In this document: one piece after another, positions 57,913 to 64,000 of the stretch
Layout of the letters: each line of letters starts with the position of its first letter
How positions within the stretch are numbered: position 1 is the first letter of the stretch
Assembly (NCBI RefSeq): GCF_007097155.1
Contig: NZ_VJWA01000001.1
Coordinates: 558,001 to 622,000 of the forward strand
Length of the DNA stretch: 64,000 nt
Direction of reading: 5' to 3'
Source of the DNA: Glacieibacterium frigidum
GTDB taxonomy: Bacteria > Pseudomonadota > Alphaproteobacteria > Sphingomonadales > Sphingomonadaceae
The notes under the pieces: generated by a model
What the model saw: the letters and a program-made list of their open reading frames with translations, nothing else
What the model was told of the DNA's origin: nothing
The model's database searches: none
Program-made: the position numbers and the translations under genes

Positions 57913-58689
57913 CTACTTGTTGCTAGCCCGCGCCTCGGCCACCGCCGTCTTCAGCGCCTCATACCCCACCGCCCCCGACAGGATGCGGTTTCCGACGATA
58001 TAGCTCGGCGTCCCCGTCAGCCCGAGCGCGCGACCCAGGTCGAGGTTCTTCTTGATCTCGGCCTTCAGCGCCGGCGAGTTCAGGTCCTTCGCCGTGCGCA
58101 TCTCGTTCAGGCCGGCGGTGCGCACCGCGGCGATGGTCTTCTCGTGGCTCACCCGCCCGGCGCTGTCGAAGATGCCGTCGTGGAACGCCAGGTAACGGCC
58201 CTGCTGCGCCGCCGACAGGCTCGCCATCGCCGCCTCGGTGGACTGGTCGCTGAGCACGGGGAAGTCGCGGAAAACGATCTTCAGCCGCTTGTCCTCAGCC
58301 ATCAGCCGCCGCACGTCGTTATGCGCCGCTTTGCAGTAGGGGCAGGCGTAATCGAAGAATACCACCAGCCGCACGTCGCCCTTGGGATCGCCCGCGAAGG
58401 CGCCGGCGAAGGGCGTCTCGATCTCCTTGCGGTTGTTCTCGATCAGCTTGGTGACCTCGCGGTTCTGCAGGCCGTTGATCGCCTCGGGGATGATCTCCGG
58501 GTGCGAGAGAATGTATTCGCGGACGATCGCCTCGATCGCGGCGCGGTCCTTCGGCGCGACGTTGGCGGCGGGGTCGCCGCGCGCTGCGCCGCTCAGCAGG
58601 ACCGCGACGGTCACGCCCAGCACCGCCGACGCACCCACCGCAAGCTTCATGCCGCTATCCCATTTCCTGACGTGATCGATCACGCTCAT
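57913..58689 (-). CDS. DsbA-family thioredoxin-fold protein
   Basis: A 258-aa exported or membrane-anchored thioredoxin-fold protein. One hydrophobic segment (LAVGASAVLGVTVAVLLSGA, residues ~16-35) precedes the fold, whose active site is FFDYACPYCKAAHNDV (Cys-Pro-Tyr-Cys near residue 115). The cis-proline loop is LTGTPSYIVGNRILSGA near 225. It is a periplasmic disulfide oxidase or isomerase of the BdbD/DsbA group. It overlaps the upstream M48 protease gene by 4 nt and is probably cotranscribed. Confidence 0.9.
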   Translation of the reverse strand: MSVIDHVRKWDSGMKLAVGASAVLGVTVAVLLSGAARGDPAANVAPKDRAAIEAIVREYILSHPEIIPEAINGLQNREVTKLIENNRKEIETPFAGAFAGDPKGDVRLVVFFDYACPYCKAAHNDVRRLMAEDKRLKIVFRDFPVLSDQSTEAAMASLSAAQQGRYLAFHDGIFDSAGRVSHEKTIAAVRTAGLNEMRTAKDLNSPALKAEIKKNLDLGRALGLTGTPSYIVGNRILSGAVGYEALKTAVAEARASNK

Positions 58690-60053
58690 CGCCGCTTCTT
58701 CCGGTCGGCAAGCTCGTTCGCCGCGACCTCGGCGATGTCGTCGGCGCGCAGCCAGTCGCGTGTGCCCTGCGGCAGTTGCGACCGCGCAAAGCGGGCCTTG
58801 GCGGCGGCCGAGCGCGCGTCGCCCGACAGGTTGGCGGCCTCCGCCTGCGCGAGCGCGGCGCGCGGTTCGTCGCGCTTGCGGTCGAAAATGACGCCGAGGT
58901 TGTACCAGGCGAACGGGTTCTCACGGTCCTGCGCCAGCGCCTTGCGCAGCAGCACCTCGGCCTCGGCGAAGTCCTTGGGGTCCTCGGTCGAGACCAGGGC
59001 ATGACCGAGCTGGGTCGCGATCAGCGGCTGGTCGGGGGCGGCGGCGACGGCGCGGCGCAAAATCGGCACGGCCTCGGCCGGCTTGCCGCCTTCGAGCAGG
59101 ATCTGGCCCTTCAGCTCGAGGAAATACGGGTCGTTCGGGCGGCCTTTCAGCAGCGCATCAATCTCGACGGCGGCCTGGTCGGCATAGGCGGTGCGGTGCC
59201 AGGCATAGGCACGGGCGTAGCGTGCCCCCTCCGAACCGTCGCGCTCGGGATAAACGACGAAGACATGCGAAGGGTCGTCGACATAGCCGACCAGCTTGCC
59301 CTTCACGCGCTTGAACCGCGCCTCGAGATTGGCGTCGGGGGGCGTGTCGTACGAGGGATCGGCGCGGTAGACGGCTTCCAAATTGTTGATGCGCGTGCCC
59401 GACAGCGGGTGGGTGCGGTCGTATTCATTGTCCTGCGCGATCGCGAGGCGGAATTCCTGTCCCTGCAACTTCTTGAAGAAGTCGATCGAGCCCTTGCCCG
59501 AGATCTTCGCAGTGCTGAGGAACTGTGCGCCGGCGGCGTCGGCGCGCCCCTCCTGCTCGCGACTGAATGCGAGGAACTTGCCCTGCGCGACCGTCGTGCC
59601 CGCGCCCAGGATTGCCATCCCCGCCTCGCCCGCACCGAGCGCCACCGCCGCGCCGGCAGCGAGCAGCGACAGGATCGAGATATTGGTCGCCGGCCCCGCG
59701 CCCTCGTTGAAGCGCACGTTGTGGCCGCCCGACAGATGCCCGAGCTCGTGCGCGACGACGCCCTGCAGCTCGTTGACGTCGTCGGCGGCGATGATCAGGC
59801 CCGAGTGAATGAAGACGTTCTGGCCGCCGCCGGCAAACGCGTTGATCGTCGGGTCGCCGACCAGCACGATCTGCACCGACCGCGGGTCGAGCCCGGCGGC
59901 GAGGATCAGCGGGCGCGCGAGGTCCTTGAAGAACGCCTCGGTCTCGGCATCGCGCAGGATCGACGGGCCGGCCTGCTGCGCCGCCGCAGGGACAGCTGCG
60001 ACCAGGGCGAGCGCGGTCGCGGCGATGCGGAGGATGGATGGCACGCTGGGCAC
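58686..60053 (-). CDS. Periplasmic M48 zinc protease with TPR region (BepA-like)
   Basis: A 455-aa exported metalloprotease. A signal peptide (residues ~1-25) is followed by the zinc motif VVAHELGHLSGGH near residue 104, a hydrophobic stretch (ISILSLLAAGAAVALGA) and a C-terminal TPR half (SVNAFAWYNLGVIF-type repeats, residues ~290-420). This resembles BepA/YfgC, which checks assembly of outer-membrane proteins such as LptD. Coupled by ATGA to the DsbA-like protein, so the pair may cooperate on disulfide-containing envelope proteins. Confidence 0.9.
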   Translation of the reverse strand: MPSVPSILRIAATALALVAAVPAAAQQAGPSILRDAETEAFFKDLARPLILAAGLDPRSVQIVLVGDPTINAFAGGGQNVFIHSGLIIAADDVNELQGVVAHELGHLSGGHNVRFNEGAGPATNISILSLLAAGAAVALGAGEAGMAILGAGTTVAQGKFLAFSREQEGRADAAGAQFLSTAKISGKGSIDFFKKLQGQEFRLAIAQDNEYDRTHPLSGTRINNLEAVYRADPSYDTPPDANLEARFKRVKGKLVGYVDDPSHVFVVYPERDGSEGARYARAYAWHRTAYADQAAVEIDALLKGRPNDPYFLELKGQILLEGGKPAEAVPILRRAVAAAPDQPLIATQLGHALVSTEDPKDFAEAEVLLRKALAQDRENPFAWYNLGVIFDRKRDEPRAALAQAEAANLSGDARSAAAKARFARSQLPQGTRDWLRADDIAEVAANELADRKKRR

Positions 60054-60091
60054 TTGTGCCGTCTAGACTGAACTCGGCCTGAAGGCGAACC

Positions 60092-60373
60092 TCAGGCCGG
60101 GAACACCTTGTGCCACGCGGTGATTGAGCGTGACGCGAAGAGGCCCGCGAGGTGGTACGGATCGGCGGCGGCATAGGCGACCGCGGCGTCGCGGTCCTCG
60201 AACTCGGCAATCAGCAGCGTGCCCATCGCCCGCCCGTCGTCCTTCAGCAGCGGCCCGGCGCACAGCAGGGCGTCGCCCAGTGCAGCGACGTGCGGCAGAT
60301 GCGCGGCGCGGGTCGCAGCGCGCAGTTCGCCCGAATCGGGCTTGTCGATGCAGTGGATCGCGAAATAGGGCAT
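60092..60373 (-). CDS. YciI-like protein
   Basis: A 93-aa single-domain YciI-family protein. The conserved patterns are FAIHCIDKPDSGELRAATRA at the start, HLPHVAALGDALLCAGPLL with the conserved His, and DPYHLAGLFASRSITAWHKV with the conserved Asp/Pro/Tyr. The fold is a ferredoxin-like dimer; activity is not established in most members. It is not clearly in an operon with its neighbours. Confidence 0.9.
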   Translation of the reverse strand: MPYFAIHCIDKPDSGELRAATRAAHLPHVAALGDALLCAGPLLKDDGRAMGTLLIAEFEDRDAAVAYAAADPYHLAGLFASRSITAWHKVFPA

Positions 60374-60510
60374 CGGGACCGATCACCTCGCTGCGGCTGC
60401 CCGAGGCTTAGCCGGGCACCACCGGAGTCGGAAGCGCTTTTCGTGTCGCTGCCATGCACCCTTGTCCGGCGCGACGCGTTAGGCCGGTCCAACTTCAAGG
60501 AATTCCGACC

Positions 60511-60963
60511 ATGGCCGGCACCGACCACGACATCTCGACCCTCAATTCGCTGATCGCCACGACGATCGACAGCGTTGACGGCTACACCGAAGCCGCCAAG
60601 GAGGACACGAGCTACACCGCGCGCTTCACCGCCAACGCCGCCGAGCGTCGCGCCATCGCGACGCAGCTGCAGGCCGAGGTCGCCCGCCTGGGCGGCGAGC
60701 CGCAGGACGACGGCACCGCGCTGGCGGGTGCCCACCGCATGTTCCTCAACCTGAAGGCGACGCTGACCGGCCATGACGACAAGGCGATCGTCAACGAGGT
60801 CGAGGCGGGCGAGGATCACATCAAGGCGAAGTTCGAGGACGCTCTCGACGACCGCGAGCTGTCGCCGGGCGTGCGCGACACGATCGAGGCATGCTATACG
60901 TCGGTGAAGCGCGGCCACGACGAGATGCGCGACCTCAAGCACTCGCTGCAGGGCGCCAACTAA
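60511..60963 (+). CDS. PA2169-like four-helix-bundle protein (DUF2383)
   Basis: A 150-aa ferritin-like helical protein. HDISTLNSLIATTIDSVDGY (residues ~6-25) and the later GAHRMFLNLKATLTGHDDKA are typical of the DUF2383/PA2169 stress-related family. The ATG at 60511 has AAGGA 10 nt upstream and a short unused ORF before it. A strong terminator follows 24 bp after the stop. Function is unknown but often linked to stress or stationary phase. Confidence 0.88.
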   Translation: MAGTDHDISTLNSLIATTIDSVDGYTEAAKEDTSYTARFTANAAERRAIATQLQAEVARLGGEPQDDGTALAGAHRMFLNLKATLTGHDDKAIVNEVEAGEDHIKAKFEDALDDRELSPGVRDTIEACYTSVKRGHDEMRDLKHSLQGAN

Positions 60964-60987
60964 GCCACGCTTAGACGGCAAAGAAGA

Positions 60988-61020
60988 GCCGGTGCGCCTT
61001 GACGGCGCGCCGGCTTTTCC
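60988..61020 (+). terminator. Intrinsic terminator
   Basis: An 11-bp stem (GCCGGTGCGCC / GGCGCGCCGGC, one T-G wobble) with a 5-nt loop is followed directly by TTTTCC. It sits 24 bp past the stop of the four-helix-bundle gene and ahead of rpmB. Confidence 0.85.
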
Positions 61021-61064
61021 TTATGCGCCACCGCTTTCCAGAACTGATCCTGTAGGAACGAACG

Positions 61065-61376
61065 ATGTCGCGCATCTGCGAACTGACCGCCAAGGGGCGC
61101 ATGGTCGGCCACAACGTCAGCCACGCCAACAACAAGACCAAGCGCGTCTTCCTGCCCAACCTGCAGAACGTCACGCTGATGTCGGACATCCTGGGCCGCT
61201 CGGTGCGTCTGCGCGTCTCGATGAACGGCCTGCGTTCGGTCGAGCATGTCGGCGGCCTCGACAACTGGCTGATCAAGACCCGCGCCGAGAAGCTGTCGGA
61301 TCGCGCGCAGAAGCTGCGCCGCGAGATCAAGAAGAAGGTCGCCGCGACCGCCGCCGAGGCCGCTCCCGCCGCCTGA
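61065..61376 (+). CDS. rpmB: 50S ribosomal protein L28
   Basis: A 103-aa L28. The N-terminus [20 protein letters not shown] and [11 protein letters not shown] are characteristic, with the conserved C-terminal lysine/arginine-rich helix. The length is typical for alphaproteobacteria, which carry an Ala-rich tail. A strong hairpin lies 31 bp past the stop. Confidence 0.97.
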   Translation: MSRICELTAKGRMVGHNVSHANNKTKRVFLPNLQNVTLMSDILGRSVRLRVSMNGLRSVEHVGGLDNWLIKTRAEKLSDRAQKLRREIKKKVAATAAEAAPAA

Positions 61377-61407
61377 TTTCGTTACGGGCATTGCGAAACT
61401 GATCGAC

Positions 61408-61444
61408 CGGCTCTAGCGGGGGATACCCCTGCTGGAGCCGTTTC
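61408..61444 (+). terminator. rpmB terminator that also covers the ridA-like ribosome site
   Basis: Arms CGGCTCTAGCGGGGG and CCCCTGCTGGAGCCG form a 15-bp stem (two G-U pairs) around a 3-nt ATA loop, followed by TTTC. The only Shine-Dalgarno for the next gene (GGAG at 61434-61437, 7 nt before its ATG at 61445) lies in the right arm. The same structure could stop rpmB transcripts and hide the next start. Confidence 0.75.
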
Positions 61445-61903
61445 ATGTCTGCCCGCTACCTCGCTGCGCTCGCCCTGCTGACCGCCACCGCAGCGACCGC
61501 GCGCGATCCGGCGAACGTCATCATGCCGACCGACCCCCGGGCGCTCGCGCAGCAGCAGCAGTACGGCTACGCCGGCGCGGTCATCGCGGGCGACACCATC
61601 TATCTATCGGGCGTCATCGCCGGCCCTGCCGCGACGCCGGCCGACATGGAGCCCGCCTATGAGCGCGCCTTCGCCCAGATCCCGGCGATCCTGAAGCGCA
61701 GCGGTGCGAGCTGGGACGATGTCGTCGACATGACGACCTACCACACCGACCTCGCCGGCCAGGCGGCGGCGATCTCGGCTGTCAAGAACCGCTATGTGAA
61801 GGCGCCTTTCCCGGCGTGGACAGCGATCCAGATCTCGAAGCTATTCGAGCCGAGCGGGATCACCGAGATCAAGGTCGTCGCGCGGAAGCCGGCGAAGCGT
61901 TGA
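61445..61903 (+). CDS. Exported RidA-like protein without the catalytic arginine
   Basis: A 152-aa RidA/YjgF-fold protein with a signal peptide (MSARYLAALALLTATAATA), so it acts outside the cytoplasm, unlike classic RidA. The fold is recognisable in AGAVIAGDTIYLSGVIAGPA and in AQIPAILKRSGASWDDVVDM. The position of the imine-deaminating arginine is occupied by Trp (FPAWTAIQISKLF instead of the PAR motif), so it is probably not an imine deaminase. Its ribosome site lies in the rpmB terminator. The 3' end overlaps the convergent esterase gene by 35 bp. Confidence 0.85.
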   Translation: MSARYLAALALLTATAATARDPANVIMPTDPRALAQQQQYGYAGAVIAGDTIYLSGVIAGPAATPADMEPAYERAFAQIPAILKRSGASWDDVVDMTTYHTDLAGQAAAISAVKNRYVKAPFPAWTAIQISKLFEPSGITEIKVVARKPAKR

Positions 61904-62897
61904 GCAGCTCGAACTTGAGCAGCAGGGTGCGCTGGTAGCCGGCGAAATTATCGTCCGACGCCAGATAGACGAAGGTGCGGCCGTCCGCGCGCATCACGGC
62001 AATCCCCTCCATATTGTCGGTAGTCAGCGGCGGCACGAGACGCGCGACGACCTCGCCCTGCATCACCGGCGCCACAGTGGCCAGCGTGACCACTGCCGAC
62101 ATGCCCTCCATCGGCGTGAAGCGGCGGTTGACGATCAGCACCCGGCCCGGCGCGACTTCGGCGGCGTCGGTCGGGCGGAAGCCAGTCGGGGCGGCGTAGA
62201 GCAGCGCCGATACCGTGCCGTCGGGCGCAATCCGCAGCGCGGGTGAGCGTCCCTCGGCGTCCTGCCCGTCCTCCGCGAACCACAGCAACGTGCCGTCGCT
62301 CAGCCGCACCAGCGTCTCGCCGCCGCCATTGTCGGGCCAGCCGCTCGTCGCGGGCGTGCGGATGATGCGCGCGGCGCGGGTGCGCAGGCTGTCGGGGCGC
62401 GCCGGATCGATGCGCGGATAGACCGCGATGCGGTCGTCCTGCTCGAAGCTGACCGACGCGGTGCCGTCGGCGTCCCACACCACCGCCTCGGCATCGCCGG
62501 CCTTCTTGACCAGTGCCGCGCCGCCGATCTCGTCGAGCAGGGGGGCAATGACGCCGTCAGTCACGCCGACCAGCCGCCCGTGCTTCTCGACCGTCCGGAA
62601 GCCCACCCAGTTGCCGGTGTCGCTGACCGCGAGCAGCCAGCCGTCGCGCCCCGCCGCCAGCCCCGACAGGCCGCCGAACGTCACGTTGGTCGATTGCAGC
62701 TCGACCCCGCCCATGTAGCGCAGCCGCCCAACGTCACGCACCGCCGGGTCGCGCGGCGCGAGCGGCACGGGCGTCGCGGTAAGGGGCAGCGGCGCGACCC
62801 CGTCGGCGGCGGGCGGTGCTGCGGCGAGCACGCCGCCCACCACGACACCGCCCGCCAGCACCAGAAGAATTCGCGGCCACATTTCGCCCGCGCGCAT
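61869..62897 (-). CDS. Phytase-like esterase, exported
   Basis: A 342-aa exported protein of the esterase-like-phytase family (beta-propeller). A hydrophobic N-terminal stretch (ILLVLAGGVVVGGVLAAAPP, residues ~10-29) acts as signal or anchor. GLSGLAAGRDGWLLAVSDTG near residue 72 and TTDNMEGIAVMRADGRTFVY near 292 are the two signature blocks. An ATG five codons later, at 62882, is an alternative start with a slightly better ribosome site. It is divergent from recQ and convergent with the RidA-like gene. Confidence 0.85.
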   Translation of the reverse strand: MRAGEMWPRILLVLAGGVVVGGVLAAAPPAADGVAPLPLTATPVPLAPRDPAVRDVGRLRYMGGVELQSTNVTFGGLSGLAAGRDGWLLAVSDTGNWVGFRTVEKHGRLVGVTDGVIAPLLDEIGGAALVKKAGDAEAVVWDADGTASVSFEQDDRIAVYPRIDPARPDSLRTRAARIIRTPATSGWPDNGGGETLVRLSDGTLLWFAEDGQDAEGRSPALRIAPDGTVSALLYAAPTGFRPTDAAEVAPGRVLIVNRRFTPMEGMSAVVTLATVAPVMQGEVVARLVPPLTTDNMEGIAVMRADGRTFVYLASDDNFAGYQRTLLLKFELLNASPASARRP

Positions 62898-62933
62898 AGC
62901 ATCGCGGGCGCGCAGCCGCTACCAGCAGCGGCG

Positions 62934-64000
62934 ATGCGATCCCCCGAACAAGTGCTCCACGAAGTCTTCGGCTTCCCCAGTTTCCGCGGGCAACAGGAAG
63001 GCATCGTCCGCGATGTCTGCGCCGGGCTCGACGCGCTCGCGATCATGCCCACGGGCGCCGGCAAGTCGCTGTGCTACCAGGTGCCGGCGCTGGTGCGGCC
63101 GGGGTGCGCGCTCGTCGTGTCGCCGCTGATCGCGCTGATGAACGACCAGGTCCGCGCGCTCCGGGCCTACGGCGTGCGCGCGGCGGCGCTCAACAGCCAG
63201 TCGGGCGACGGCGGCGAGACGATCGACGCGCTGCAGAACGGTCAGCTCGACCTGCTCTACGTCGCGCCCGAGCGCGCCGCGATGCCGGGGTTCCGCCAGC
63301 TCATCGCGCGCAGCGACATCGCGCTGGTGGCGATCGACGAGGCGCATTGCGTCAGCCAGTGGGGCCACGACTTCCGCCCCGAATATCGCCAGCTGCGCGC
63401 GCTGTGCGACCTGCTGCCCGGCACCCCGCGCATCGCGTTGACCGCCACCGCCGACGTCGCGACGCGCGCCGACATCCTCGACCAACTCGGTATCGCACCC
63501 GACCGCATGGTCGTCGCCGGCTTCGACCGGCCCAACATCCGCTACGAGGTCGCCCCCAAGGTCAACGCCGCGAAGCAGCTGCTGGCCTTCCTCGACACGC
63601 AGCGCGGGCGTTCAGGGATCGTCTATGCCTCGACGCGCAGCCAGACCGACAAGACGGCTGCCGCGCTGGTCGCGCACGGCATCAACGCGCGCGCCTATCA
63701 CGCCGGCCTCGACGGCGTGGAGCGGGCGCGCAACCAGGATGCCTTCGTCCGCGCCGAGGACATGGTGATGGTCGCGACGATCGCTTTCGGCATGGGCATC
63801 GACAAGCCCGACGTGCGCTTCGTCGCGCACCTCGGCCTTCCCAAGTCGATCGAGGCCTATTATCAGGAGACGGGCCGGGCAGGTCGCGACGGCGACCCGG
63901 CGGTCGCGCACCTGCTCTACGGCGCCGACGACATCGCGCGCGCCCGCGGCTTCATCGGCGAGGGCGGAGCGGAGAAGATCGCCGCCGACACCGCGCGCCT
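62934..64000 (+). CDS. recQ: RecQ ATP-dependent DNA helicase, N-terminal part
   Basis: The first 355 codons of RecQ; the gene runs off the right edge. The ATG at 62934 begins MRSPEQVLHEVFGFPSFRGQ, the RecQ motif 0. Walker A is IMPTGAGKSLCYQVP near residue 37, the DEAH box is AIDEAHCVSQWGHDFRPEYR near 131, and motif VI is YQETGRAGRDGDPA near 308. It unwinds DNA 3' to 5' in recombination and fork repair. The RQC and HRDC domains are not visible. It is divergent from the esterase gene. Confidence 0.96.
   Translation, partial: MRSPEQVLHEVFGFPSFRGQQEGIVRDVCAGLDALAIMPTGAGKSLCYQVPALVRPGCALVVSPLIALMNDQVRALRAYGVRAAALNSQSGDGGETIDALQNGQLDLLYVAPERAAMPGFRQLIARSDIALVAIDEAHCVSQWGHDFRPEYRQLRALCDLLPGTPRIALTATADVATRADILDQLGIAPDRMVVAGFDRPNIRYEVAPKVNAAKQLLAFLDTQRGRSGIVYASTRSQTDKTAAALVAHGINARAYHAGLDGVERARNQDAFVRAEDMVMVATIAFGMGIDKPDVRFVAHLGLPKSIEAYYQETGRAGRDGDPAVAHLLYGADDIARARGFIGEGGAEKIAADTAR

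Overview
The window is a high-GC, gene-dense stretch of an alphaproteobacterial chromosome, most likely from the order Sphingomonadales. The evidence is a class I lysyl-tRNA synthetase, a PEPxxWA-CTERM protein, beta-cyclic carotenoid genes (crtY, crtI), the alphaproteobacterial dcw order with FtsQ-FtsA-FtsZ at its end, and pervasive 4-nt start/stop overlaps. The genus cannot be read from the sequence alone. No tRNA, rRNA, CRISPR array, insertion sequence or prophage was recognised.

Layout. 1-10 kb holds a partial DUF885 protein, a secreted amidohydrolase, a GPH-type transporter, a TPR-like exported protein, lysK, an NTF2-like protein, a DinG/Rad3-type helicase, SixA and two small membrane proteins. 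10-14.2 kb is the LPS transport/sigma-54 block (rpoN, lptB, lptA, lptC) with an RNase D-like exonuclease. 14.2-20.1 kb carries a double-lobe retropepsin-like protease, a PEPxxWA-CTERM protein, a thiolase coupled to a solute-binding lipoprotein, cysK and a 76-aa membrane protein. 20.3-38.2 kb is the complete dcw cluster: mraZ-rsmH-ftsL-ftsI-murE-murF-mraY-murD-ftsW-murG-murC-murB-ddl-ftsQ-ftsA-ftsZ. It is preceded by a four-repeat MraZ operator and two consensus DnaA boxes. All fourteen junctions from mraZ to ftsA are 4-nt NTGA overlaps. 38.2-44 kb carries a DUF1800/DUF1501 pair, a CaiB-type CoA-transferase, a second retropepsin-like protein and a dGTPase-like gene.

44-48 kb is the one clearly accessory region. 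It contains an orphan T4 gp19-like tail-tube protein, a markedly AT-richer DUF262/DUF1524 (GmrSD-type) putative defence nuclease, a perfect LacI-family-like palindrome with no gene to control, a broken second copy of the thiC 3' end, and an unrecognised exported protein. Intact thiC with a TPP riboswitch follows.

50-56.5 kb holds a TetR regulator divergent from a sterol-desaturase-family enzyme, a DUF2141 protein, a second sterol-desaturase-family enzyme, crtY-crtI and a 3-hydroxybutyrate dehydrogenase. 56.5-64 kb holds rpoZ and rpsD between two inverted copies of a ~125-bp structured repeat, then a DsbA-like thioredoxin, an M48 protease, a YciI-like protein, a DUF2383/PA2169-like protein, rpmB, an exported RidA-like protein that lacks the usual arginine, a phytase-like esterase and the start of recQ, which runs off the right edge.

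The best candidates for new biology are the 44-48 kb island, the inverted structured repeat pair around rpoZ-rpsD, and the combination of MraZ repeats and DnaA boxes in front of the fully overlapped dcw operon.
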